Shown: positions 8,708 through 20,409, counted from the stretch's first letter. The stretch is 64,000 bases of DNA from CAZMCH01 sp964564735 (GCA_964564735.1 CAZMCH010000004.1:22947-86946), one strand, 5' to 3'. Numbers and translations are program-made. Notes: generated by a model not told the origin, from the letters alone.

Positions 8708-10513
8708 ATGCACGGACCTATGCACCTTGATTCTGATGAGCAATCAAATGTTGGATTTTATGACAAAATCTTAACTAAAAGATTACTTGTTTTTTTACGT
8801 CCATATACAGATAAGCTACTTATTGCTCTAGGATTGATGTTGGTTCTTTCATTGACTGGTGTTGTTTTACCTTATTTACAAAAGATCGCTATCGATGAAT
8901 ATATAATGCCTGATGGTGTTCAAGGGAATAATATTACAGGTCTTACAGTCATAGTCCTGATTTTTATTGGAATTTCAATAATCAATGGATTTATATCGTT
9001 TGGACAAACATACATTTTAGCCATAATGGGGCAGAATGTTATATATGATATAGGTATTAGCCTTTTTTCACATATTCAGACTCTATCTTTGGAATTCTTT
9101 GACAAGCATGAAGCAGGAAAGATAATTTCCAGATTAACAAATGACGTTCAAGCATTAAATGAATTGCTTACGCAAGGTGTTATAGGCGTTATAAGGGATT
9201 TTGTTACAGTAATAGGCATTATGGTTATTATGCTCTATATGAATGTCAAATTATCACTTATTAGCTTTATATTGATTCCGTTTTTCTTTATATTGGCGAT
9301 TATGTTCAGGAAAAAAGGTAGAATCGCATTTAGAGAGGTTAGAAAGAAGATCGCTAATGTTACTGCCAAATTGGAGGAAGGCATATCAGGCGTTAGGGTC
9401 GTAAAATCATTCTCAAGAGAAAATAAAAACATACAACATTTTGATAAGACAAACGAGGAAAATCTTTCTGCAAATATGCAGGCGGTCAAAGTATGGTCAT
9501 TTTATAATTCCATTATTGAAGTTCTTACTGCGGTTGGTATATGTATAGTTGTTTGGCATGGAGGGGTACAAATAATAGGGGAGAAACTCTCAAGAGGTGA
9601 ATTGCTTGCTTTTCTTGCTTATGTTCGTATGCTCTATTGGCCTGTTAGGCAGTTAAGTCAGATATATACAACAATGCAATCTGCAATGGCTGCTTCTGAA
9701 CGCATTTTTGAAATCATGGATACTCCATCAAGAGTGATAGAAAAGAAAGATGCAAAGGAATTACCAGAAATAAAAGGTCATGTTGAATATAAAAATGTTT
9801 CTTTCGGCTATGAAGACAACAAATATGTTTTGGAAAAAATATCTTTAATAGCAGAACCCGGGCAAACAATAGCGATAGTTGGTCCAACAGGTTCAGGAAA
9901 AAGCACAATTGTAAATTTACTTGTTCGTCTTTATGATCCACAAGAAGGGGCGATTTTAATAGACGGTCAAGATATTCGTGATGTAAGCCTTAAATCGCTT
10001 AGAAGTCAGATGGGGATGGTTTTGCAGGATAGTTTTTTATTTTCAGGAAGCATTAAAGAAAATATAAGATATGGTAAGTTGAATGCATCCGAAAAGGAAA
10101 TAATCAATGCGTCTGAAGCAGTAAGCGCACACAGGTTTATATCTCAAATGCCATCAGGATATGATACTGATGTTGGTGAAAGAGGAACAAAGTTATCCGT
10201 TGGTCAACGACAGTTAATCTCATTTGCGCGAGCGCTTCTTGCTGATCCGAAAATTCTTATACTTGACGAGGCAACATCCAGTGTTGATGCCTATACAGAA
10301 ATGCTAATACAAAAAGCCCTTGAAGAATTATTAAAAAACAGAACTTCCTTTGTTATTGCTCATAGATTATCAACTATTATTAATGCAGATAAAGTTCTTG
10401 TTATTGAAAATGGTCATATAATAGAATCAGGAACTCATCAGGAACTTTTAGAAAAAGGCGGACTTTATCAGAAATTATACAATATGCAGTTTGCTTCTGA
10501 AAAAAATGACTAA
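8708..10513 (+). CDS. ABC exporter half-transporter, partner subunit
   Basis: A 601-residue type IV ABC exporter: six-TM domain (residues ~25-335), then an ATPase with Walker A GPTGSGKST (392-400), canonical Walker B glutamate (Glu521 in ILDEATSS) and canonical H-loop His552 (IAHRLSTI). The signature motif is LSVGQ (from 496) instead of LSGGQ. In a head-to-tail dimer this altered signature faces the Walker A/B and Gln of the upstream subunit, so all three deviations collect in one composite site and the other site stays intact. It begins AGGAG-(8)-ATG. It presumably forms an obligate heterodimer with the preceding product. Confidence 0.9.
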   Translation: MHGPMHLDSDEQSNVGFYDKILTKRLLVFLRPYTDKLLIALGLMLVLSLTGVVLPYLQKIAIDEYIMPDGVQGNNITGLTVIVLIFIGISIINGFISFGQTYILAIMGQNVIYDIGISLFSHIQTLSLEFFDKHEAGKIISRLTNDVQALNELLTQGVIGVIRDFVTVIGIMVIMLYMNVKLSLISFILIPFFFILAIMFRKKGRIAFREVRKKIANVTAKLEEGISGVRVVKSFSRENKNIQHFDKTNEENLSANMQAVKVWSFYNSIIEVLTAVGICIVVWHGGVQIIGEKLSRGELLAFLAYVRMLYWPVRQLSQIYTTMQSAMAASERIFEIMDTPSRVIEKKDAKELPEIKGHVEYKNVSFGYEDNKYVLEKISLIAEPGQTIAIVGPTGSGKSTIVNLLVRLYDPQEGAILIDGQDIRDVSLKSLRSQMGMVLQDSFLFSGSIKENIRYGKLNASEKEIINASEAVSAHRFISQMPSGYDTDVGERGTKLSVGQRQLISFARALLADPKILILDEATSSVDAYTEMLIQKALEELLKNRTSFVIAHRLSTIINADKVLVIENGHIIESGTHQELLEKGGLYQKLYNMQFASEKND

Positions 10514-10724
10514 AATTGATGGGAAGCAATTGAATGTATTGAAAAGGAATAACTACCAAAGAAATGTTAAACTTTGGCTGGTTTCTAACGTCTATATAAA
10601 ATGTCTTAATTCTGATTATAGATTACTCAAAAATGAGTGCCATTATATAAGTTTTTGTTGTTTATTGACAAACATTGGGGGCATTAGAAAAATGCTATTG
10701 ATAAAGTATCTGAGAGGTAAAGAA

Positions 10725-13700
10725 ATGTCAAAGTCAACTATTGTTTGCATTGCTTTTTTGTTTATTTTTGGCTTAACTGCATCAATCGCAGGTGCAGTAA
10801 ATTACTTTGAAGGAAGATTACAAGTTATAGACAGTGTATATCAAGATACTGTATTTGGTGGTCGTAATCTGTCTAATCAACGGCAAAATCTGATAATTAC
10901 ATTTACTCCGGGTAGAGACCTTGCGGCTGATGGATATTATGCTGTAATAGTTGATACAAATAATAATGGAAATTTTAATGACGAACCGAATTCTAGCTAT
11001 ATAGAATCGGGAGTGGCAAAGCCAAACGAAGCCAAGACAGTCACTTGGAGTATAGATTCGAAGCTATCGAGTTTGCCAGATGGAAGTTATAGAGTTGGGG
11101 TCGTTATATTTAATTCCAATAATGTCAACTGGGGTGTGGACTGGGATTATAATTCTGAGAGATGCACAATTGACAAAACCCTTACTGTTACAGATGTAAC
11201 AGCCGATCCAATTATATTTTCGCCTAATGGCGATGGTATAAAAGATACAACGAGAATATATTATACATTATCAGAAAGCCTTTCTGGACGTTATTCAGAA
11301 TTAACAATAACAATAGGTGAATCTGGTGGAACAAAAACGCTTAATCCGCCTGCCAAACCTGCAGCGAGTGCATCTTCTGGGCAAAATATTATTATATGGG
11401 ATGGTAGAGATGGAGTAGGAAGATATGCAGAGGAAGGCGACTATCAGGTGAAGATTTTTGCAAAAGACGCTGGTGGAAATGAAGTATCTAGCACATCTCT
11501 CATTGTGAAAGTTCGCACAAAAGAACCGGAAGTTCTTTCTACAGCTCCTGCAATTGATTCCTTCGTTTCAACATTAACAGAAGTAAAGGCCCAATTAAAG
11601 GATAATAGCGGACAGGGGCTTGATCTTGATAATTCAGTAATTAAGCTACTTGATCCATCATCAAAGGAAGTTCCTGCTACGCAATCAAATGACGGGATAA
11701 ATACTATTAAATTGAGAATTTCGTCTATATTCCCTGGTGATGGCTCAAAAGATGGAAAATATACAATAGTTGTTACTGCTGTTGATTTGGTAGGCAATAA
11801 CAAGACGTTCAATTTTAGTTTCTTTTTTGATACAGTATTTCCAAGAATCACATCTATTACACCTGCCGATGGGACTGTTTTAACTTCCCCACCTGCTAGT
11901 ATAATAATCGTGCTTAATGATGGAACGGGTAGCGGAAATAATCTAAGTGCTACTGCAAGCAGCCTTAAAGTTGATGATGGTGCAACAGGAGGATCAGTCA
12001 TCCATAATGGTATTGATACGATAACATTTACTCCATTTTCACCATTTACTAAGGGCGTTCATAAAATAGATATTACTCCAACAGACCTTGCGGGAAATAA
12101 ACCAACTCAGACTATAAGATACCAATTCAGCTATTTTGAGAGTGCTTCTGATATTTTGCCAGAAATAACTGCGATAGAACCCGCTGAAAATTCCTTTCAA
12201 AAAACTATTGAAAAAGTGACCGCAACATTGAAAGATAACAGCGGAAAAGGTTTAGACCTTACTGCCTCTACAATACGTCTTGAGAAAGCAGGAACGCTAA
12301 TTTCTGGAACACAGTCCGATGATGGTAACCAAAAAATAACATGGACAATAACAAATCAAATACCTACTGATGGTTCTGCGGATGGAACTTATACAATAAA
12401 AGTCAAGGCTGTTGATAAATCAGGTGGAATTAAAGAGCAAAGCTTTAGCTTTTTATATGACACAAACGTTCCGTCCATTACATCAATTATACCAGCAGAT
12501 AACAGTGTCGTATTGACAACTTTGTCAGAGATAGTTGTAAAAGTAACAGATAACAGTGGTAGTGGTGTTAATTTTAGTCGTTGTTCGATAAAATTGAAAA
12601 CGTCCACCAAAGAAATTGCCAATATCGTTAGAAGTGATAATGCTCTTGATACTCTGACATTTAGATTTCCACCATTAGAGGATACAGGCGAATATAGAAT
12701 AGAATTAACGCTTGAAGATAGGGCGGGAAATGCACGCACATATCTAAGCAAGTTTAATTATGGCGGTGCTGGTGAGGACGTTCTTCCAAAATTATTATCA
12801 ACTGATCCTGTTGATAGATCATTTAGGAATACTATCAGTAAGGTGTCTGCCACAATTAAAGATAATAGTACTAAGGGTTTGGATTTTGATAGGACAACCA
12901 TACGACTTTTTAATCCAAACAATATGCTATTATCTGGCTATCAGACAAATGACAACAATCAGACTGTAACATGGAATCTTAATAATCCTTTGCCAACTGA
13001 TGGTTCGGCAGATGGCGTCTATAAAACAGAGATCAAAGCATATGATAAATCCAATGGTACTAGTGAATGGACTACAGCTTTTATCTATGATACAGTTGTT
13101 CCAATAATGACATCAATTACGCCTACAGATGGTAGTATTGTAACAACAGCATTGGATCAGATAGTTATCAAAGTGAATGATGCGGGAAGTGGTTTAGATT
13201 TTGCATCCAGCAGAGCATCACTTAAGCTGAAGATGGGAACAAAAGAGATAATCAATATCATAAGAACCGATAATGGTGTTGATACAATGACATTCCGTTT
13301 TCCAGCACTGACGGATAATGGTANNNNNNNNNNNNNNNNNNNNNNNNNNNNNNNNNNNNNNNNNNNNNNNNNNNNNNNNNNNNNNNNNNNNNNNNNNNNN
13401 NNNNNNNNNNNNNNNNNNNNNNNCAGATGGTTCAGCAGATGGCATATATACAATAAAAGTCAATGCTGTTGACAAGACTGGAGGAGAGAAAGAATGGACA
13501 TCAACATTCATGTATGACACCATTGTTCCAATGATGACCTCAATAGTCCCATCAAATAATAGTATAGTTACAACATCACTAAGCGAGATAATTGTCAAAG
13601 TGAGTGATGCAGGAAGCGGATTGGATTTTGCGTCCAGCAGGTCATCACTTAAGCTGAAGATGGGAACAAAAGAGATAATTAATATCATAAGGACGGATAA

Positions 13701-16700
13701 TGGTGTTGATACAATGACATTCCGTTTTCCAGCACTGACGGATAATGGTAAATACACAATAGAATTGACATTGAAGGACAGGGCAGGCAACGAACACCCC
13801 TACACATTGGAGTTTGACTTTGGCAAGGCAGAAGATACATTACCTAATGTATTATCAACCGATCCTGTGAATAAGTCATTCAAGAATACTATCAGCAAGG
13901 TAACAGCAACAATCAAGGACAATAGTGGCAAAGGGCTTGATTTTGATGATACAACAATAAGGTTGTATGATCCAAATAATGTATTGGTAGCTGGTTATCA
14001 GACGAATGACAACAATCAGGTAGTAACATGGAATCTTGATAATCCATTACCAACAGATGGTTCAGCAGATGGCATATATACAATAAAAGTCAATGCTGTT
14101 GACAAGACCGGTGGTAAAAACGAGTATATAGCGACCTTTACCTATGATACATTAATACCTTTGCTCGTTTCAATAACGCCATCAAACGGGGATATTCTCA
14201 CACAACCAATAACAGAAATAATAGCAAAAGTTAGTGATGGCAATGGCGGAGGACTGGATTTTGCGGTCAGTCGCGCTTCAATGAAGCTAAAACGTGATGG
14301 GGTTGAGATTACCAGCATATCAAGACGAGATAATGGTAGTGATACGCTAACTTTTGGATTTGCAGAATTGTCTGACTTTGGGAAATATACAATTGAATTA
14401 AAGTTGGTAGATAAAGCGGGTAATGAATTTACATACCAGACAAAATTTGATTATGTCAGAAAGACTACAGAGGCACTTCCAGATGTAACATCAACAGATC
14501 CCAAAGATAAGTCGTTTACAAATTCAGTAACAAAAATAACCGCAATCTTGAAAGATAATAGCGGAAAAGGTATAGATTTTGATCTGTCAGTAATTCGCTT
14601 AGAAGACCCACAAGGGCTTTTGGTTAATGGTCGTCAGACTGATAATGATAGCAACACGTTATATTGGGAACTTACAAATTCGCTTCCAACAGATGGGACT
14701 GCTGATGGGACATATACAATCAAAATTAAGACAGTTGATAATACAGGTGCAACTCTTGACTATAATGCGACTTTCCTCTATGACAGCATAGCACCATCGG
14801 TTATTAAGACGATACCTGAAGCAAATGCTTCATTGACAGATGGTATAAATCAGGTTGTGGTTCAACTTGGTGATGGGGATGGCAGTGGTGTTGATTTAAA
14901 AGCCTCTGATGTTAAATTAATAGCCCCAAATGGTCAACAAGTGCAGACAAATAGAAGCGATGGTGCAAATAATACCGTAACTCTTGCTTTTTCAAAGCTG
15001 GCAGATACGGGAACATATACAATTCAGGTAGTGCCAAAAGATAGGGCTGGTAATATTGGATATACAATGATTTTCAGGTTCTCTTATGTTTTAAAAACCC
15101 CTTCGATAAAATCAGTTAATCTAACGAATAGGGCTTACATAAGCGAATTGACAAGTATTGAGGTTGTTTTGGAGGATAGAAGCGGTGTTGGACTTGATCT
15201 TTCGGAAACTGGTTCATCAATAGTTGTCAAAGACCCAATTGGAAAGATTTTGCAGGGCGATCAGGTATCCAAAGACGATGATACGATAATATGGAATCCT
15301 GTTAATATTCTTGCAAAAGATGGAACAGATGATGGCACGTATACAGTAACAATAACCCCTGTTGATTCGCTTGGAACAAAAGGGCAAGAAAGGCAATATA
15401 CACTTATATATGATACACAAGTTCCAGAGATCATTTCTGCATCACCTGTTGATATAAACTCTAATATAACTTATGTTGGGCAACAAATTTTGGCAATACA
15501 AGCCAAAATTAGCGATAAAGGTCCTGCTGGATTAGAAATCAAAGATCAGCAGATATATCTTATGGATTCTCAAAATAAACAAGTAGCAGGTGTACAATCC
15601 GATAATAAAACTGATATTGTTTTCTGGAATCTCAATAACCCTCTTCCTAGAAATGGGAGTGCAGATGGGGTGTATGAGGTTGTTGTTATTGCAAAAGACA
15701 AAGCGGGAAACGTGAAAGAATATCGCTATCCGATGGTTTATGATACAATTCCACCAACTGTTGATTCTGTTTCACCAGAAGATGATAGCATAACAAACAC
15801 AAGTGTTACATCTGTTGTTGTTATATTAAAGGATTCTGGAGAGGGTAAGATAGATTTTCAATCATCAAAAGTGGAATTACAGGATCCAAATGGAATAAAA
15901 ATCAATGGTGTCATGAAAAATAACGGTGTAGATACAATGACACTTACATTCCCAAGTCTTGAAGATAGCGGAACTTACTCAGTGCTTATAACGGCAGTTG
16001 ATCAGGCTGGGAATGGTTCAGGAAACGTTTATAGGACTAGATTCGTATTTAAGACAGGCTTGCCCGTCGTGGTTTCTACAAGCCCTGTTACAGCACCGCC
16101 AGAAAAGGCTTATGTTAATTCGCCTATTAGTGTTGTAAGAGCAACAATTCAAGAAACCGATGGTGGTGGGATTGATTTTTCGCCAACAGGTTCAGAAATC
16201 AAGCTTAGAGGACCTGATGGGGCAATAGTCATCGGTAGTCAAAGTAATGATGGTCAAAGAACACTTACATATACTCTTGGAAAGGTTCTTGCGAGTGATG
16301 GTACTGACGATGGTAAATATACAATACTTGTAACTACGGTGAATAAGGCTAAACGCAGAGATCAAGAAAAATCATTCGTATTTACCTATGATACGCAAGC
16401 ACCCGAAATAATATCTGCTTCTCCACCATTAGATGTCAATGCAAGCATGTCTTATATTTCAAATTCTATAACATCGATCTATGTAAAATTGAGAGACAAA
16501 GGACCTGCTGGGGTTGATCTTGACAAATCATCAATAAAGATAACAGGTCCTAATAACACAACAATTACAGGGACAGTGAGCAATGATGAAGTTGATAAAC
16601 TGCAATTCGACTTTTTGTCTGGTCTGCCTGTTGAGGGACAATATACCATAGCAGTTGTAGCGGTTGATAAGGCAGGTAATACTTTTCCAGTGGCTATAAA

Positions 16701-18432
16701 CTTTATATATGGTATCAGTTTGCCAAAGGTTGTATCAACAGAACCAATTACAATGCCAGTATCATCTGCTTATGTTCGCAAGCAGATTAAAGAGGTGCGC
16801 GCAACTCTAAGCGAAACTGGCTCAAGTGGTATTGATCTTTCATCAACAGGCTCAACAATAGCTTTGATAGGTCCCAAGGGCAATGTTCCGGGGATTCAGA
16901 CAAATGATGGTAAAGATACGTTGATTTGGACGCTTACAAAGCCTCTTGCTGTTGATGGTTCAGATGATGGAACTTATACAATTTCAGTTGTTCCAGTAAA
17001 TACTGCGAAACTAAAAGGACAAAAACTTGATTATACATTCATTTATGATACAGTTTCGCCAAAAGTAAATTCAAATGATATTAATATATGGTATTCAAGT
17101 GGGGCAGGAAGTTCTCTGGTTGAAGTGTCTGCTAAGATCAGTGATGAAGCACCAAGTTCTGGCTTTGATTGGAGTAGTGTTGACAATACATGGATGGAAC
17201 TTAAAGACTCAGGCGGGAAAAACATCGCCGGACGAGTTTATACCAATCAATCAGAATCAACTATAAGGTTTGTATTAGAAAATCCACTTGCAAGCAATGG
17301 CAGAGATGATGGATTTTATACTATTATAATTACGCCAATAGATAGGGCTGGAAATACGCCTGATCCTGTTGCTCAATATGAATTTTTATATGATACAAAA
17401 CCACCAAAGCTGAACAGATCAGAAATAACCATAAATGATCAACCATTATTGCTTGATTCATCACTAAAACAATATCCGACAGCTATCAATACAAAAAATG
17501 GCGTTACGATTGTTGCTAAGATGTCTGATGACGGTATTGGGGTTGATCTTACGAAATCATCCATTACAATAACAGATCCGAAAGGGAATACTGTTATTGG
17601 CAGTGCTGAGCAAGATGGTGTTGAAACAATATGGTTCAAAACTGGTATGCTAAATGAGGAAGGTTTATATAAGGTTGCAATTAATCCTGTTGATCTCGAT
17701 CAAAATGGAACTAATAAGTCAGCAGAAACGGTATTTACCGAATTCCTATTTGAACTTACCAAACCTACAGCAAGTATTTCCGAACCGGGTGTTGGTTCGG
17801 CGAATACCGAATCAGAAGACAAGCCTATCACAATAAAAGGGATTGCAACAGATACATCTAGTAACAATATTCCCGCTTCTGGCATTGCAAAAGTAGAGGT
17901 TGGTGGAATTGGTCCCGGTGGTAAGGAGCTTGAATGGATGGAGGTAATTGACGATGAAAAAGCCAGAAACGTCAATGAACCTGAATTTAGCAAGTGGTAT
18001 GTAGTCTTCCTACCTGATATGTCTGGAACATATAAAATAAAGCTAAGAGTTTGGGATAAGGCTGGAAATTATGAGGTATATGATACCAAACTGGAACTCA
18101 AATTCACTATATCACTATCATTTCAGGGCAGGGCTTATTGTTGGCCCAATCCTGTAACCAATGGAGTTGCAAATATCTCGTTTGAGGTTAATACTCCACA
18201 AAGTCAAGACGTTGTTATAACCCTTTATATATATGACGTCAGCGGTGATCTTGTCTATGAGGAGAATAAGATTTATTCAACAAAGTCAAGACAACAATTT
18301 GTATGGGAATGTATAAACCAAGCACATGAAAAAGTTCAGACTGGTATATACATTTTCAGACTCAAAGCAGAATTACCTAACGGTGATCAAGTCGCCTATC
18401 GAGTTGGTAAGCCGATGATTATAAAGAACTAA
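10725..18432 (+). CDS. Giant exported Ig-repeat protein with FlgD/T9SS-like C-terminus (interrupted by assembly gap)
   Basis: I start it at the ATG at 10725 (GAGAGG upstream, then a signal peptide ending near SIAGA). A FlgD/CHU-like unit comes first (SPNGDGIKDTTRIYYTL, then IWDGRDGVGRYAEEGDYQVKI, residues ~165-260). More than 15 bacterial Ig-like domains of ~105 residues follow in alternating A/B pairs, each carrying DNSGKGLDF and PLPTDGSADGxYTIKV or the SGLDFASSRxSLKLK type of strand. The end (from ~18130) is a FlgD/type-IX-sorting-like domain: CWPNPVTNG, LYIYDVSGDLVYE, TGIYIFRLKAE, IIKN. The frame changes across the 100-N gap, but known bases on the two sides together make exactly 2536 codons, so only the gap length is wrong. 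Probably a surface filament or adhesin; the PorV/PorQ-like gene follows it. Confidence 0.8.
13154..14117 (+). repeat. Recent 630-nt intragenic duplication (two Ig domains)
   Basis: Bases ~13184-13323 and ~13611-13750 are nearly identical over about 140 nt. Bases 13424-13480 and 14054-14110 match almost base for base. With the predicted 303-nt gap filled, both offsets equal 630 nt, i.e. 210 codons or one A/B pair of Ig domains. Other pairs in the gene are clearly more diverged at DNA level, so this copy is the youngest. Confidence 0.75.
13324..13423. other. Assembly gap of 100 N inside the giant Ig gene
   Basis: The run is exactly 100 N, a common placeholder for unknown length. Both edges match a downstream copy: the left edge (ending 13323) aligns with 13750 and the right edge (13424) aligns with 14054. 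The intervening 13751-14053 is 303 nt. If the missing DNA is the same repeat, the true gap is 303 nt and the protein is about 2636 residues. The identical repeats explain why the assembly failed here. Confidence 0.85.
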
Positions 18433-18441
18433 ATGAGACAA

Positions 18442-18473
18442 TATAGGGCTATATAAGAATATATAGCCCTATA
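18442..18473 (+). terminator. 13-bp hairpin between giant Ig gene and porV-like gene
   Basis: TATAGGGCTATAT-type arms (18442-18454 and 18461-18473) pair perfectly around a 6-nt loop, directly after the giant gene. AATTCCTTT follows, which is a poor T-tract. It may be a partial terminator or a 3' stabilising hairpin that lets the downstream barrel gene be expressed at a different level. Confidence 0.5.
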
Positions 18474-18510
18474 ATTCCTTTGTCCAATAGTCCTATGGAG
18501 GATTATCCTA

Positions 18511-19449
18511 ATGCGAATAAAAAATTATAGCTTGGTATTTGCCATTTTTTTTGTTATTTTTGTGCCTTGTGTTGTTAGTGCGTCTGTCCCTGATGGAATC
18601 GGCACACAGGACGCAGCATTTCTGAAAATTGATTCTGCAACAAGACCAGTCGCTATGGGTGGGGCTTTTGTCGGACTTGCCAATGATGTCAATGCAGTTT
18701 TTTGGAATCCAGCAGGTTTGACGCATACAGAGAAAAAAGAACTTACAACAATGTATAATTCATGGATCGCTGGTATTAATGCTGGTTCTATTGCCTATTC
18801 ACAGCCAATAAGCAAAAATGCAACATTAGCTCTAAGTATGCAGGGCTTATGGGCTGATATTGAGGAGAGAATAGAGGATACAGAAAAACCAGAAGGGACA
18901 TTTGGCGTTTATTCTTATGCTGCTGGTCTGTCTGGTAGTTATGCGCTTATTCCAAAAATATTCTCACTTGGAGGAACAGCTAAATTCATCAATCAGGAAT
19001 TTGATATTGATAGTGCAAGCGGAGTTGCAGTTGATTTTGGAGGTTTGATAAATCTTGGAGGCTTGGGAGTTGGTTTTGCTCTTCAAAATCTAAAAATTCA
19101 GAGCAGTAATGATGCTGATTTGCCTATGTTTACAAGAGTTGGGGCATCCTACTATCTTACCAAAGACTCTGTTGTTGCAGGCGAATATTCAAAACTTGGT
19201 GTTGCGGAACCATCTTATCATATTGGATTAGAAAAGTGGTTTAGGGACGTATTTGCGCTTAGAGTTGGCTATGAGATAAGCGCGGGTGATAATCCAAGCA
19301 AGGGTGTATCTGCAGGCTTCGGCTTGAAAGCCTATGGCACAAAACCTTTAGAAGACGTAGATTTTCAGCTTGATTATGCTTATGTCCCTGCTCCTGATTG
19401 GGGTTCAATGGGTGATACACACCGAATATCTATGATCATAAGATTTTAG
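18511..19449 (+). CDS. PorV/PorQ-family outer-membrane protein
   Basis: A 312-residue exported beta-barrel. The signal peptide ends near VVSA. The family hallmark RPVAMGGAFVGLANDVNAVFWNPAGL is at residues ~46-71 (the G-G-A-F plus W-N-P-A-G-L pattern of PorV/PorQ/UPF0164 proteins). Alternating strands follow and the protein ends HRISMIIRF with a terminal Phe. In Bacteroidetes PorV shuttles cargo in type IX secretion; in other phyla relatives are found without a proven role. It lies 78 nt after the giant Ig gene, which has a sorting-like C-terminus, and a second giant/PorV-like pair occurs at 21521-31751. GGAG lies upstream of the ATG. Confidence 0.8.
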   Translation: MRIKNYSLVFAIFFVIFVPCVVSASVPDGIGTQDAAFLKIDSATRPVAMGGAFVGLANDVNAVFWNPAGLTHTEKKELTTMYNSWIAGINAGSIAYSQPISKNATLALSMQGLWADIEERIEDTEKPEGTFGVYSYAAGLSGSYALIPKIFSLGGTAKFINQEFDIDSASGVAVDFGGLINLGGLGVGFALQNLKIQSSNDADLPMFTRVGASYYLTKDSVVAGEYSKLGVAEPSYHIGLEKWFRDVFALRVGYEISAGDNPSKGVSAGFGLKAYGTKPLEDVDFQLDYAYVPAPDWGSMGDTHRISMIIRF

Positions 19450-19513
19450 TATAGGGCTACAAAAAAAGGAAATAGTCCGCTGATTTTTGAAAAGATCATA
19501 TATAATAAAAAAG

Positions 19514-19544
19514 GCAGAAGTTAATAATAACTCCTGCTTTTTTT
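19514..19544. terminator. Bidirectional intrinsic terminator
   Basis: GCAGAAGTT (19514-19522) pairs with AACTCCTGC (19529-19537) with one mismatch, followed by seven T. On the other strand the stem is followed by a TTTTTTATTATA run. It lies between the converging porV-like gene and chagasin-like gene and probably serves both. Confidence 0.8.
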
Positions 19545-19560
19545 GCTGATTTTTTAGCTA

Positions 19561-20010
19561 TTATTTGATTATAACTGATATACTATAAGTATTTATCGGG
19601 TTTGGTTCCCAAGAACGTCCATATTCCATGACAATATTAGTTTTACCAGCTTTTACAGCTTTGAAATCAAATTCTTGAATACCACCAGCACCAATTAAAT
19701 TGGAATCAGAAAGATAATCCTCATTTACTATGTTTACGAATTCTGGCTCAACCTTTGCTGTCCAATAATAGCCAGTAGTTGGATTAGATTCTATTTTCAT
19801 TTTTACCGTTTCTCCGACATCTATCGAAATTGATTCGGGTAAGTTTTTTCCGGGTGATTTTGCTTCATTAGGGTCATTCTTAACATAGATTTCCCTAATA
19901 TCATCAGATTTTGCTTCTAGTGGATTGTCTTTTTCCTGACTACATCCAATCACAAAAAAAATCATTCCACATATTAGAACTGCAGTATAAAAATAAAAAA
20001 GAGCCTTCAT
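19561..20010 (-). CDS. Chagasin-like (I42) cysteine protease inhibitor lipoprotein
   Basis: A 149-residue lipoprotein; start at 20010 because GGAGGG lies just upstream and a signal peptide with lipobox VIGC follows immediately. The mature part shows the three loops of the I42 family: NPTTGYYW (residues ~80-87), the Gly-rich GAGGIQEF, and the R-S-W-E-P loop near the C-terminus. Chagasin and its relatives block papain-like cysteine proteases by inserting these loops in the active site. A lipid-anchored form suggests protection of envelope proteins against host, competitor or self proteases. It stands alone, convergent to the porV-like gene. Confidence 0.85.
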   Translation of the reverse strand: MKALFYFYTAVLICGMIFFVIGCSQEKDNPLEAKSDDIREIYVKNDPNEAKSPGKNLPESISIDVGETVKMKIESNPTTGYYWTAKVEPEFVNIVNEDYLSDSNLIGAGGIQEFDFKAVKAGKTNIVMEYGRSWEPNPINTYSISVIIK

Positions 20011-20381
20011 TAAAATTACCCTCCACGTTTTTACTGTTTTGATTAGGTTAGATTTATAAATACAGCTTGATGTTTTTGCATACTTTATGCCAATTTTATC
20101 TTGTTTATACGAGTATTTCAATTATTGAATCTTGACGAAGTAGATTAGGCAAATTGGGGACGGATAAGAAATCACGATGGGTAAAACGTAATGCGTGAAA
20201 TGTAATAGGCATTTACACATTATGAAATAATATCAGTGGAAATCTGCCAAATCCATTCAATCAGCGGTTTATTTTTTAAATAAAAAACTCGTATTAATAT
20301 CACAAAAAACTGATAGAGTTTATCAAAAATCTGATACTATTATGGCTTGTTTATTTATGAAACACCAATAATTTATGGATT
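20011..20381. other. Intergenic stretch with dispersed-repeat remnants
   Basis: No coding region can be supported here. Bases 20181-20205 are, in inverted orientation, 23/25 identical to 34034-34058, and 20242-20262 (an AAATCCATTCAATCAGCGG-like run) resembles the AATCCGCTTAATCAGCG core found at 34086 and 45072. The rest is AT-rich and featureless to me. Confidence 0.6.
20181..20208 (-). repeat. Dispersed intergenic repeat, inverted copy
   Basis: GTAAAACGTAATGCGTGAAA and the following bases are the reverse complement of 34034-34059 with two differences. See the larger element at 33937-34106. Confidence 0.65.
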
Positions 20382-20409
20382 TTGCAATAGGCATATTTTT
20401 TGCTATAAT
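20382..20409 (+). promoter_or_regulatory. Sigma-70-type promoter for the SIMPL gene
   Basis: TTGCAA (20382-20387), a 16-nt spacer and a perfect TATAAT (20404-20409) lie 84 nt before the start codon at 20493. Confidence 0.65.

Noticed and set aside
10491..10724. N-terminal extension of the Ig giant overlapping the ABC gene
   Set aside because: The true start at 10725 has a ribosome site and signal peptide; the extension is Cys/Tyr-rich noise.
11444..12001. Long antisense reading frame inside the Ig giant
   Set aside because: It has no ribosome site, and it mirrors the repetitive codon pattern of the sense gene; similar antisense frames occur in all repeats.
13300..13450. Frameshift or pseudogene in the Ig giant
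   Set aside because: The frame change coincides with a placeholder gap, and the known bases make whole codons.
13157..13790. Minus-strand frames running through the 100-N gap
   Set aside because: They are artefacts of N being read as open codons and of duplicated sense repeats.
10725..18432. CRISPR-like repeat array
   Set aside because: The repeats are coding, 300-630 nt apart, and follow protein domains; there are no short direct repeats with unique spacers anywhere in the window.
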